NCBI RefSeq assembly: GCF_016424485.1 | Contig: NZ_JAELUP010000006.1 | Coordinates: forward strand, 1-64,000 | Source: Paenibacillus roseus | GTDB taxonomy: Bacteria > Bacillota > Bacilli > Paenibacillales > Paenibacillaceae | DNA: 64,000 nt | Direction of reading: 5' to 3' | Part shown: positions 45,610 to 54,324 of the stretch, one piece after another | Position numbering within the stretch: position 1 is the stretch's first letter | How the letters are laid out: the number at the start of each line of letters is the position of its first letter | Notes under the pieces: generated by a model | What the model was told of the DNA's origin: nothing | The model's database searches: none | The model's input: only the letters and a program-made list of their open reading frames with translations | Made by a program: the position numbers and the translations under genes

Positions 45610-46700
45610 GAAGGACTCACTCCAGACTTTTTGGAAAATAGCGCAAGACTGATACAGGTCACGCTCGTAAAGCCCGCAACAGCCAATGAATACGGAATGT
45701 AGAAGCGGGACATCCATAGATAAAACCCATAAATATCTATCGGGAACATAGCAATAACGACATAGCTTGCGATAATAAGAAGGAGCATCCAGGATCGGGA
45801 GGCGGCATGCTTCAAAGGCAGCAGATCAGTCAATATAAATGCAGAGAAGCTGACTCGCACAATAGCTCCCGCCAGCCACTGCATTACAGACAGAAAATCC
45901 ACATGTTCAATATCATTGCCAAGACTGACCAACCGCCATTGCTCATAGGGGGATTCCATCTGTTTGGCAGCCTCCTTATATCCAAATTCTGTAATTGCCC
46001 CAATGATCGGTCCAAGTGTGATATATACAATCATGGCGCCAAGCAGAAGAAGCTGCCATGCCTTTACCTTTTTCTTCAAGCGATGTTGAATGGCAAAAAT
46101 CATAATCAGCTCGACAAAGCCGCCTCCTGCAAACACCATCCCGCTAAAAACTGGCTGCCAGCCATGTTCCAGAACGGGCAGGAGAAGCTGAGAATCTTTC
46201 ATACTATTGTTAGCGAAGGATACAAAATAGCCAAGCACTACAACCAGCGGCAGCAGCACGCCGGAGCCGATGGCGATAGCTGATATGCCGGAGAGAGCAT
46301 AATAGAGACAGACGATGCCAAGCAGTATGGCAAGCACGGCGATTGGGGTGGCAGGCAAATAGTTGATCAAGGTCCATCCAGCTGTATGCAAAATCGTAGT
46401 TCCGCCAATCAGATAGAGCTGTATCGCCAATGGCAATAAAATAATCCAAGATAAGATCGTACCGACCCTCGCAGCCAGCCACGGCTGCAGCTTCTGCTGG
46501 CCGGAGCTGCGCATGAACAGCACCAGCAGGGCACACCATGGCAAATATAGTCCTCCTGTGGCAAGAACGGATATCCAGGCGTCGCGTCCGGCAGACTCCA
46601 GCAGCATCGGATTAATGGTAACGTGTGTCATCAGACCGTTCATAAGCAGGATAATCATGGCAAGCTGCAGGAAGCTGATGTTGCCTATTCCATTATTCAT
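45606..46700 (-). CDS. Spore germination permease, GerB family (second operon)
   Basis: 364 residues with about ten membrane helices: ISFLQLAMIILLMNGLMTHV at the start, PVLEHGWQPVFSGMVFAGGG in the middle. It is the first gene of gerB-gerA-gerC; the other operon has gerA first. No convincing sigma-G promoter was found upstream of 46700. Confidence 0.9.
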   Translation of the reverse strand: MNNGIGNISFLQLAMIILLMNGLMTHVTINPMLLESAGRDAWISVLATGGLYLPWCALLVLFMRSSGQQKLQPWLAARVGTILSWIILLPLAIQLYLIGGTTILHTAGWTLINYLPATPIAVLAILLGIVCLYYALSGISAIAIGSGVLLPLVVVLGYFVSFANNSMKDSQLLLPVLEHGWQPVFSGMVFAGGGFVELIMIFAIQHRLKKKVKAWQLLLLGAMIVYITLGPIIGAITEFGYKEAAKQMESPYEQWRLVSLGNDIEHVDFLSVMQWLAGAIVRVSFSAFILTDLLPLKHAASRSWMLLLIIASYVVIAMFPIDIYGFYLWMSRFYIPYSLAVAGFTSVTCISLALFSKKSGVSPS

Positions 46701-46856
46701 TGGGATGATTCACCTGCAATCGTAGTATTCATTGCTATATTGTTCCATTGGCGCCATGTAAATATGCAAGTAATAGAAAGTTCACAGTGAGTACAAATGG
46801 ATCTGTTATGCTGGAAGGCACTTAACCTATCTCCAACATGTAAAGGGTGAGAGGCC

Positions 46857-47582
46857 ATTAAACCTACACAAAAGATACGGGTTGCCATGATTGCAGTTGT
46901 TTTGGCAGGCTGCGCAGCGGCTCTTGTATGGAGTACCGACCTGCTTGGCCTGATTTTTCATGCGGACATTCAATCCATTCTGGAGCTTGCAAAAGGCAAC
47001 ATCACGCTGCTTCTAGCGATAACGACAATACTCATGATCATACAGAATCTGTTTACAATCATCCCGCTTCTGCTGCTAATATCGATTAACATTTCATTAT
47101 TTGGATTTGTCTATGGCTTCTTGTGGAGCTGGGTTTCGAGCATCGTCGGCGCTGTAGCGGCCTTTTATATGATACGCGGCGGTTTCCAGCGCTTTATCCT
47201 GAAGAGAATGAGCGCCAATTTGCTAGAGAAAATCGAACGCAACAGCTTTCAGGCAGTATTCATTGGACGCATATTTCCGATGGTGCCCACTAGTCTTGTT
47301 AATGCCGCAGCAGGGATCAGTTCGGTGCCAATCGGCAAATTTATTACCTCTACTATGGCAGGAAATTTTATTTATTTTTTTGCCCTGTCCCTGATTCCCT
47401 TCGGGCTTGCATCAGACAGTATCTCGACTTACGGAGCGGCTGTAATTGTGTTTATACTGCTTGCCGGCTATTGGTACTATAGAAAGCGGGTAAAGAAGAG
47501 ACGTGCAGCGGTCTCCTCCAAGTCTCAGCCGGGTACGGGCAGTACGCCTGCCATTTGCAACGCTTCGGAACATCTGGATTGA
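46857..47582 (+). CDS. VTT/TVP38 (SNARE-associated) membrane protein
   Basis: About 241 residues with five or six membrane helices and the VTT core GRIFPMVPTSLVNAAAGISS. These DedA-like proteins are thought to move lipids across the membrane. The first ATG is at 46887 without a binding site. AAAGGG (46842-46847) at 9 bases favours ATT at 46857, giving the natural start IKPTQKIRVAM before the first helix. A TTCACA-N17-TGTTAT promoter may lie near 46791. Confidence 0.8.
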   Translation: MKPTQKIRVAMIAVVLAGCAAALVWSTDLLGLIFHADIQSILELAKGNITLLLAITTILMIIQNLFTIIPLLLLISINISLFGFVYGFLWSWVSSIVGAVAAFYMIRGGFQRFILKRMSANLLEKIERNSFQAVFIGRIFPMVPTSLVNAAAGISSVPIGKFITSTMAGNFIYFFALSLIPFGLASDSISTYGAAVIVFILLAGYWYYRKRVKKRRAAVSSKSQPGTGSTPAICNASEHLD

Positions 47583-47668
47583 TTGTTCTCCTGCCTATAT
47601 AATGGGATAGATGGCGATTGCGATTTCGAAATCTATTTCATGGTTTAAAAGAGAACAGGAGATGCCTG

Positions 47669-48817
47669 ATGAAAGCCAGACAAATGATTGCTTCAATTGT
47701 AATAATGCTGACCGCGGTGCTGATTTTGAATGGATATATCGGCGCCCATATTCTGGCTTATCTGCGTGAGTGGTGGCCGGGCATGAACCAATTGCTGTTC
47801 TGGATTGTGTTCGGTTTGATCGCTTTGTCCTATCTCATCGGCTTTGCCCGCTATCCCTGGCCGCTTCGCGCACCTGCCCGGCTGTTGAAGGTAATCGGCT
47901 CCTATTATCTTGCGGTAATGGAGTTTCTGATTCTGCTCCTGCCTGTGGTTGATATCATCTATGGCATTATGCGTCTTGCAGGGGCGGGAACAACAAATTA
48001 TGTTAAAGTTGCGGGCAGTATTGTGCTCTTCCTGCTGCTTATGCTAATGATCTGGGGATCGCGCAATGCCTGGAATACCGTCATTCGCAGGCATTTGATT
48101 CACGTGGATAAGCAGGCAGGCGGCCTGAAGCAGCTTCGCATTGCCGCGGCTTCTGATCTTCATTTGGGCAATATCGTCGGGAAGCGGCACTTAAAGAAGC
48201 TGGTGAGGGAAATGAATGCGATGCAGCCCGATCTCATTCTTTTGCCGGGTGATGTGCTGGACGATAGCATTGAGCCCTTCCTCCGCAATCGTCTGGGGGA
48301 TACGATCAAGCAGCTTAAAGCCAGACACGGTGTGTTCGCCATACTTGGCAATCACGAATACTACGGGCGGTCGATTGAAAAGTACACACAAGTGATGCAG
48401 GAAATCGGCATCAAGGTGCTCCAGGATGAGACGGTCGAGGTTGCCGGGAGTTACTATGTCGCAGGCCGCAAGGACCGTTCAGCAGAAGCTATGGACCCGC
48501 AGGGACGGCTGCGGTCGGCGGAACTGCTTGCCGGAGTTGACCATGCCCGCCCTGTCATTTTGCTGGATCACCAGCCGTATGAGTTTGACAAGGCAGCGGA
48601 AGCCGGCGCTGACCTGCTGCTATGCGGACACACGCATCGCGGGCAGATTGCCCCGAATCACTTGATCACAAGAAGACTCTTTGAGCTGGATTGGGGCTAT
48701 ATGCGCAAGAACAGGCTGCATGTGTTTGTCTCGTCCGGCTATGGAACATGGGGACCACCGATCCGGCTGGGCAGCCGCTCGGAAATTCTTGACATTACCG
48801 TCACTTTTGAATCCTAA
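47669..48817 (+). CDS. Membrane-anchored metallophosphoesterase
   Basis: 382 residues. Three or four N-terminal membrane helices (to about 130) are followed by a calcineurin-like phosphoesterase domain with DLHLGN, LPGDVLDD, GNHEYYG, LLDHQP and GHTHRGQ, all metal ligands present. It belongs to the YkuE/YaeI-like group; substrates in the group are poorly defined. CAGGAGATG precedes the ATG at 47669. Confidence 0.9.
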   Translation: MKARQMIASIVIMLTAVLILNGYIGAHILAYLREWWPGMNQLLFWIVFGLIALSYLIGFARYPWPLRAPARLLKVIGSYYLAVMEFLILLLPVVDIIYGIMRLAGAGTTNYVKVAGSIVLFLLLMLMIWGSRNAWNTVIRRHLIHVDKQAGGLKQLRIAAASDLHLGNIVGKRHLKKLVREMNAMQPDLILLPGDVLDDSIEPFLRNRLGDTIKQLKARHGVFAILGNHEYYGRSIEKYTQVMQEIGIKVLQDETVEVAGSYYVAGRKDRSAEAMDPQGRLRSAELLAGVDHARPVILLDHQPYEFDKAAEAGADLLLCGHTHRGQIAPNHLITRRLFELDWGYMRKNRLHVFVSSGYGTWGPPIRLGSRSEILDITVTFES

Positions 48818-48901
48818 AAAAATAATTGCAACATCAGCCCGTCTTCATTCGTATTAGTTGTATTCCAGGACATGCCAAGGCTCGTCCTGACTAAAATTTA
48901 C

Positions 48902-48935
48902 GGAGGTGAATCCCTCAAAGTGAGGGAACGAATTG
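48902..48935 (+). promoter_or_regulatory. Ribosome binding site and TTG start separated by a hairpin
   Basis: GGAGGTGA (48902-48909) is followed by a 7-bp stem TCCCTCA/TGAGGGA (48911-48917, 48921-48927) and then the TTG at 48933. Looping out the stem leaves 6 bases between binding site and start. A second weaker binding site (GAGGGA) lies inside the stem. Confidence 0.55.
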
Positions 48936-50267
48936 GACCTATTTATCTGGATTAACCTGGTTTTAATTGCATTGCTGATTGCTATGACCGCTTTTTTCGT
49001 CGGTGCGGAATTCGCGGTTGTGAAGGTAAGGATGTCGCGTCTTGATCAGTTGATTGCTGAAGGAAACAAAAAAGCGCTCGCGGCAAAGAAGCTTGCTACA
49101 GATTTGGACTATTATTTGTCTGCCTGCCAACTGGGGATTACAGTTACAGCTCTTGGCCTGGGTACATTGGGAGAGCCGACTGTCGAGAAGATTCTACACC
49201 CGCTGTTTAATGATTTGGGCATCCCGGCAGCATGGGCAACTTTCATTTCCTTCGCGCTGGCTCTTTCGATTATGACTTTCCTTCACGTGGTATTGGGTGA
49301 ACTGGCGCCCAAGACGCTAGCTATTCAGTATGCAGAACGGGTTACCTTGCTGCTTGCAGGTCCGCTCGTAGCATTCGGGAAGGTATTGTTCCCGCTTATA
49401 TGGGCGCTTAACGGCTCCGCGCGTATTTTTCTCCGCATGTTCGGCGTGAAGCCAGCCGGGCATGAGCAGGCGCATTCGGAGGAAGAACTGAAGATTATTA
49501 TGGCGCAAAGCTTCCAGAGCGGTGAAATTAATCAGACCGAGCTTTCATACATGCAAAATATATTCGCATTCGATGAGCGTGTGGCCAGGGACATCATGGT
49601 ACCGCGCACGCAGATGATTGTGATCGACCAGTCTATAGATACGTCCGATTTGTTGAAGCTGATCGATGAGTACCACTACACGCGCTATCCGGTTACTCGA
49701 AACGGGAGCAAAGACGATATCATCGGGGCCCTTAACGCCAAGGAACTGGTGACCCACATCGCCTTGGGACGAAGCATAACAATTGCGGACCATATTCATG
49801 ATATTCATATTATTTCTGAAGCAACGCCGCTCCAGGATGTCCTGATGCAAATGCAGCGCAAGCGGGTGCATATTGCGCTCGTCATTGATGAATACGGCGG
49901 CACTGCCGGTATCATCACGATGGAAGATATCCTGGAAGAAATCGTCGGAGACATTCGGGATGAATTTGACGAAGATGAACAGCCGGACATCGTACAGTCC
50001 GGGGAGACGGAGTATATGATTAACGGTCGCGTGCTGCTTTCCGATCTGGAAGAGCGCTTTGATGTGCGTTTTGATCCGGAACGCGAAGTGGAGACGCTCG
50101 GCGGCTGGATTCAGGTTGAGATGATGCTCTCCGGAAAGTCTGATGAGCTTATTCGCTACGGCGGCCATGAGTGGCAGGCAGCGGAAATAGACAATCTGCA
50201 AATTTTGAAAGTGCGATTGAAACTTAATGCTCATGAAGAGGAAGAATCGGGGCAAGAACGGGAATAG
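48933..50267 (+). CDS. CNNM/CorC (HlyC) family transporter with CBS domains
   Basis: 444 residues. A DUF21/CNNM membrane domain with three or four helices (residues 1-190), a CBS pair (about 210-335, RDIMVPRTQMIVID and VHIALVIDEYGGTAGIITME), and a CorC_HlyC C-terminal domain. Members move or sense magnesium or cobalt; the old name is hemolysin-like. The start is TTG with an unusual hairpin leader. A terminator follows. Confidence 0.92.
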   Translation: MDLFIWINLVLIALLIAMTAFFVGAEFAVVKVRMSRLDQLIAEGNKKALAAKKLATDLDYYLSACQLGITVTALGLGTLGEPTVEKILHPLFNDLGIPAAWATFISFALALSIMTFLHVVLGELAPKTLAIQYAERVTLLLAGPLVAFGKVLFPLIWALNGSARIFLRMFGVKPAGHEQAHSEEELKIIMAQSFQSGEINQTELSYMQNIFAFDERVARDIMVPRTQMIVIDQSIDTSDLLKLIDEYHYTRYPVTRNGSKDDIIGALNAKELVTHIALGRSITIADHIHDIHIISEATPLQDVLMQMQRKRVHIALVIDEYGGTAGIITMEDILEEIVGDIRDEFDEDEQPDIVQSGETEYMINGRVLLSDLEERFDVRFDPEREVETLGGWIQVEMMLSGKSDELIRYGGHEWQAAEIDNLQILKVRLKLNAHEEEESGQERE

Positions 50268-50308
50268 CGAAAATCCACCTTCATAGCTTAGGGTGGAACT
50301 ACGAGTTG

Positions 50309-50346
50309 AACGCACTCGTCCCCTCAGGGGCAGTGCGTTTTTTTTT
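50309..50346 (+). terminator. Intrinsic terminator after the CNNM gene
   Basis: AACGCACT pairs with AGTGCGTT around an inner CCCCT/GGGG pairing, followed by a run of T. Confidence 0.9.
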
Positions 50347-50587
50347 GGCCTCTTGTCACCAGATTTTTTATTTTCAAAAAATTGGAAGGTGATTAATGCA
50401 GGATTTACGAACATGGGGTATGATAGAGTTGATCGTCGCAGGTGGCTGATTTAGTGAAGCTTCTGTGGTTGTTCAGAATGTAGTGGAATACATATTCGGC
50501 TCCTACCAGGGCCGGTTCACGCCAAGCAAGGCTAGACAAGATAGAGAAGAAGAGAGCGATTTTCATTCACGAAAAGGAGTGTACACC
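50347..50587. other. Leader region of the LLM gene, nothing else recognised
   Basis: A frame open from 50465 lacks a binding site and conserved content. A TATGAT near 50419 could be a -10 element but lacks a good -35. No structured RNA was recognised. Confidence 0.4.
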
Positions 50588-51646
50588 ATGGAAATTGGAA
50601 TCAGCACATTCGTCGACACATCACCGGATATTCATACCGGGGAGTTGATCAGTCATGCACAGCGGCTCCGTGAGGTCGTGGAGGAGATTGTACTTGCCGA
50701 TCGGGTCGGGCTGGATGTATATGGTGTAGGGGAGCATCACCGCGAGGATTACGCGGCCTCCAACCCGGCAGTGGTACTGGCGGCTGCGGCTCCTCTAACC
50801 AAACGTATCCGCCTGACTAGCGCGGTGACCGTGCTGTCATCGGCTGATCCGGTGCGCGTGTTTCAGGATTTTGCGACACTGGACGGCTTGTCTGAGGGGC
50901 GTGCGGAAATTATGGCGGGCAGAGGCTCATTTATCGAATCATTTCCGCTGTTCGGCTTTGATTTGCAGGATTATGAAGAGCTGTTCGAAGAGAATCTGGA
51001 ATTGCTGCTGGCCATCCGGGGGTCGGAGAAGGTGAACTGGAGGGGCGGTCACCGTCCTGCTATCAAGAACCTGGGTGTATATCCGCGACCGGTGCAAAAC
51101 CCGCTGCCCGTCTGGATCGGAAGCGGAGGCACGACGGAATCGGTCATTCGGGCGGGGACGGCTGGATTGCCGTTGGCGCTGGCGATTATCGGGGGAAGTC
51201 CTGCCCATTTCGCCCCGCTTGTCCAGTTGTATAAGAAAGCCGTGGCGCTTGCCGGTTATGATCCGAAGCAGTTGCCCGTAGCGTCGCATTCTCACGGATT
51301 TGTGTGGGATTCCGACGAGGAGGCTGCGGATCTGTTTTTTCCTTCAACACAGGATCGCATGAACGTGCTTGGCGCTGAACGCGGCTGGGGACGATACACC
51401 AGAACTAACTTTGATGCGGCCCGAAGCTTCGACGGTGCTCTGTATGTCGGCTCACCGGAGACCGTAGCGCAAAAAATCATTCATCTGCGCAAGCAGGTCG
51501 GCATTACCCGCTTCCTGATGCATGTTCCGCTAGGTACAATGCCGCATGATGAAGTAATGAAAGCCATTGAGCTATTGGGAACCAAGGTGGCTCCGATTGT
51601 TCGCGAGGAAGTAGCGAAATGGGAAGCGGATCATCCGTCAGTCTGA
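50588..51646 (+). CDS. LLM class flavin-dependent oxidoreductase (second copy)
   Basis: 352 residues, luciferase-like FMN enzyme: DVYGVGEHHREDYAASNPAV, TVLSSADPVRVFQDFATLDG, GRAEIMAGRGSF. The build is close to the protein at 27032-28096, so both belong to one subfamily. The ATG at 50588 follows AAAGGAG. The DUF1349 gene begins 43 bases after the stop. Confidence 0.9.
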   Translation: MEIGISTFVDTSPDIHTGELISHAQRLREVVEEIVLADRVGLDVYGVGEHHREDYAASNPAVVLAAAAPLTKRIRLTSAVTVLSSADPVRVFQDFATLDGLSEGRAEIMAGRGSFIESFPLFGFDLQDYEELFEENLELLLAIRGSEKVNWRGGHRPAIKNLGVYPRPVQNPLPVWIGSGGTTESVIRAGTAGLPLALAIIGGSPAHFAPLVQLYKKAVALAGYDPKQLPVASHSHGFVWDSDEEAADLFFPSTQDRMNVLGAERGWGRYTRTNFDAARSFDGALYVGSPETVAQKIIHLRKQVGITRFLMHVPLGTMPHDEVMKAIELLGTKVAPIVREEVAKWEADHPSV

Positions 51647-51689
51647 GCAAAGCCTTGGCAATTCTAAAAGAATGTTTGAGGGAGGCAAG

Positions 51690-52310
51690 ATGGTGACGTA
51701 TACAAATATTCCATGGGACAAAGGCACTTGGACGACTGCGCCTGTATCGGTGCAGGAAGAAGGGGAAGGTCTGCGCGTCGGGGCGAAGCACGGGAGCGAT
51801 TATTGGGAGAAGACACTGTATGAATTCGAGCATAGGGACGGACATGCGCTGTTGGCGCCATGGGAAGATGCCAGCGCGATGGAAGTTACGTTTCAGCTGA
51901 GTTCTTTTACAGAACTGTATGACCAGGCGGGATTGATGCTCTGGCATGGTCCGGAGCAGTGGATTAAAGCCGGTGTGGAACTGAACGACGGCGTTCCCCA
52001 GGTTGCCGTTGTCGTGACGGACGGATATTCCGACTGGTCGCTTGCGCCTGCGCCGGAGTGGGTCGGCCAGAAAGTGACAATCCGTGCTTCCCGTCAAAAG
52101 GATGCAGTCATCATTAGAGCCCGCTCACAATCTGAAGGCTGGCGCACCATTCGGGTGGCCCGCTTCCCTTATGCCTCCGGCAAGCAGGCGGGGCCGTTCG
52201 TTTGCTCTCCTACCAGAGCCGGGCTTGAGGTCGTCTTTACGCGCTGGGTGCTGGCCAGCCCGGATGCTGACTTGCATACGGACCCGCCTTTGCCAAGCGA
52301 ACGAGAATGA
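51690..52310 (+). CDS. DUF1349 domain protein
   Basis: 206 residues, a single concanavalin-like domain of the DUF1349 (YoaO-like) group: YWEKTLYEFEHRDGHALLAP, then LYDQAGLMLWHGPEQWIKAG with the typical Trp and Lys. Carbohydrate binding is likely but unproved. There is no signal peptide. GAGGGAGG precedes the ATG. A bidirectional terminator follows. Confidence 0.85.
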   Translation: MVTYTNIPWDKGTWTTAPVSVQEEGEGLRVGAKHGSDYWEKTLYEFEHRDGHALLAPWEDASAMEVTFQLSSFTELYDQAGLMLWHGPEQWIKAGVELNDGVPQVAVVVTDGYSDWSLAPAPEWVGQKVTIRASRQKDAVIIRARSQSEGWRTIRVARFPYASGKQAGPFVCSPTRAGLEVVFTRWVLASPDADLHTDPPLPSERE

Positions 52311-52364
52311 GCTTAAGACGCTCGGGCTTTTAATCGAAACAACCGGCACTCCGTAATCAGAAAA

Positions 52365-52417
52365 CAGGCAAGTCAGACGGGGCGGTTTCTGCCGCCCCAT
52401 TTGACTTGCCTGCTTTT
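52365..52417. terminator. Bidirectional terminator between convergent genes
   Basis: CAGGCAAGTCA and GGGGCGG pair with CCGCCCC and TGACTTGCCTG; CTTTT follows on the plus strand. It separates the DUF1349 gene from the sugar permease gene. Confidence 0.85.
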
Positions 52418-52428
52418 ATCCCTAGCGT

Positions 52429-53301
52429 TTAGCCTTTGACCGCGCCTTCTGTCAACCCTTTTTGAATAAATTTGGAGATGAATAAATAGACGATCAGGAC
52501 CGGGATGACGGTCAGTGCGACCGCGGTTGCCATCAAGCCAAAGTCTGTGCCGTACTGGGAACTGATTTCGCTTAGCAAGGCTACAATTGGCCGGACACTC
52601 GCTTTATTGACGAAGATCAGCGCCGAGAACAGGTCGTTATAGGACCAGAGGAAGACGAAAATACTGACAGAGGCAAAAACGGGACGGGATACCGGAAAAA
52701 AGATCTTGATCAGCATCTGCCACCGGTTGCAGCCGTCAATAAATGCGGCCTCTTCCAGCTCCTTGGCTATCGTAGCCATATAGCCGGCAATGACAAGAAT
52801 GGCAAAGGTCAAATTACCTGCTGTCTGCGGAAAAATTAAACCTCCGTATGTATTGACCAGGCTCGTCCTGATGAGAATTTCGTATACGGGCACAACGGTT
52901 GCAAAGGCGGGGATAAGCAGCGTCGCATAAAGGATGGAGTAAATGAGCCTTCTGCCCTTGAAATTGAATCGGGACAGCGCATAGCCTGCAAATCCGCTCA
53001 AAATCAGTACCAGAATTACAGTGGAGCCGGACATGATCAGGCTGTTCATATAGCTTCGGCCGATGTTAATCCGTTCGAAGGCGGTTGTGTAATTGATAAA
53101 GACGGGGTCCAGCGCGAGCGCAAACGATTGGTTCATGACATCCTTGGACACCTTGAAGGAATTGTTCACAATCCAGAATAGCGGATAGATCGTTGTGAGC
53201 GACCAGCCGGTCAAAATCAGGTAGATCAGGGCGCTTCCCCAGCGGAACTTCAGGGGCTTTCGGCGCCAAAATTGTGTTTTGCTATTGATGATTGGTTGCA
53301 T
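52429..53301 (-). CDS. Sugar ABC transporter permease, MalG-like
   Basis: 290 residues with six membrane helices and the permease-ATPase contact motif EAAFIDGCNRWQMLIKIFFP (EAA loop). It is the last gene of binding protein - permease - permease. No ATPase gene is present; such importers usually share a common MsmX-like ATPase. Confidence 0.92.
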   Translation of the reverse strand: MQPIINSKTQFWRRKPLKFRWGSALIYLILTGWSLTTIYPLFWIVNNSFKVSKDVMNQSFALALDPVFINYTTAFERINIGRSYMNSLIMSGSTVILVLILSGFAGYALSRFNFKGRRLIYSILYATLLIPAFATVVPVYEILIRTSLVNTYGGLIFPQTAGNLTFAILVIAGYMATIAKELEEAAFIDGCNRWQMLIKIFFPVSRPVFASVSIFVFLWSYNDLFSALIFVNKASVRPIVALLSEISSQYGTDFGLMATAVALTVIPVLIVYLFISKFIQKGLTEGAVKG

Positions 53302-53324
53302 AAGCGTACACTCCTAACAGCAGC

Positions 53325-54182
53325 TTAATAAGTGAACTCTTCACTTTTCAACAAACGGTTGGCCAGCAAAGCGAGCAAAACACCGAAGACCACCATATAG
53401 ATCGCAACTGTGGAGCCGTAACCGAAGTTTTGATCGACAATCGCTTTTTTGTACATATACGTGCCCAGTACCTCTGTGCCGTTCTGGCCGCGTGAGATGA
53501 CCCATACGAATTCGAATACTTTCATCGTGCCGGTAATGGCAAGCGTAATGACTACTTTGATATCGCTCAAAATTAGCGGGAGCGTCAGCTTGACGGTTTT
53601 CTGAAGCCCGGAGATGCCTTCAAGCTTGGCTGCTTCATAATAATCCGTCGGAATTTTGGACATTGCGGTCAAGAACAGCACCAGGTAAAAGCCGACGTAA
53701 TGCCAGACGGTTGGGATAGCCACAGCTTTCAGGGCATTGCTCTCGCTAAGCCAGAGAACCTTCTCAAAGCCGAGGCTAGTGATGATCGTATTGAGCAAGC
53801 CAAAATTGTAGTTGTAAAACAGCACGAACAGCAAGGAGATTGCGGTACCGGAAATGACGACCGGGAAAAAGAAGACCGTACGGAAAAAACTCTGAAGCCT
53901 CGTTATATGATCCAGCATGACGGCTAGAACGAGGGCAATGCCCACCTGAAACAAAATGACATAGACCATAATTTCGAGGGTGTGCAGCGTTGCTTCACCA
54001 AGCAGCCTGTCTGTGAATAACCGTTCATAGTTTTCCCAGCCTACGAATTTTTTATCGAAAAATCCCTTTGTACGGAAGAAGCTCAAGTACAAGCTTTTGA
54101 AAAACGGATAGTAGAGAAAGACCGACATCAGGAAGGCAGTAGGGAGCAAGAACAAAATAATATATTTTCGATCGCCCTTCAT
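53325..54182 (-). CDS. Sugar ABC transporter permease, MalF-like
   Basis: 285 residues with six membrane helices and the EAA loop EAAKLEGISGLQKTVKLTLP. The ATG at 54182 follows AAAAGG; a GTG at 54191 is too close to it. It lies 23 bases upstream of the second permease gene. Confidence 0.92.
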   Translation of the reverse strand: MKGDRKYIILFLLPTAFLMSVFLYYPFFKSLYLSFFRTKGFFDKKFVGWENYERLFTDRLLGEATLHTLEIMVYVILFQVGIALVLAVMLDHITRLQSFFRTVFFFPVVISGTAISLLFVLFYNYNFGLLNTIITSLGFEKVLWLSESNALKAVAIPTVWHYVGFYLVLFLTAMSKIPTDYYEAAKLEGISGLQKTVKLTLPLILSDIKVVITLAITGTMKVFEFVWVISRGQNGTEVLGTYMYKKAIVDQNFGYGSTVAIYMVVFGVLLALLANRLLKSEEFTY

Positions 54183-54241
54183 CTTTATCACCTTTTAACC
54201 TTCATATTTTCAATGGCCTTGCAAACGGTGGCCTTGTAAAA

Positions 54242-54276
54242 GATTACGCCGCCTTGAGGAGGGGGGCGGCGTAATC
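54242..54276 (-). terminator. Attenuator hairpin between binding-protein and permease genes
   Basis: A perfect 12-bp stem, GATTACGCCGCC (54242-54253) with GGCGGCGTAATC (54265-54276), followed on the minus strand by TTTTAC. Such partial terminators keep the binding protein in excess over the permeases. Confidence 0.75.
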
Positions 54277-54324
54277 GACATTGCTTGGGGAGGTTATTTT
54301 GGGGAGGTTATTAATGAGGATGAA

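Noticed and set aside
46700..46800. Sigma-G promoter for the second ger operon
   Set aside because: CAATATA and AATACTA candidates lack a -35 element at proper distance.
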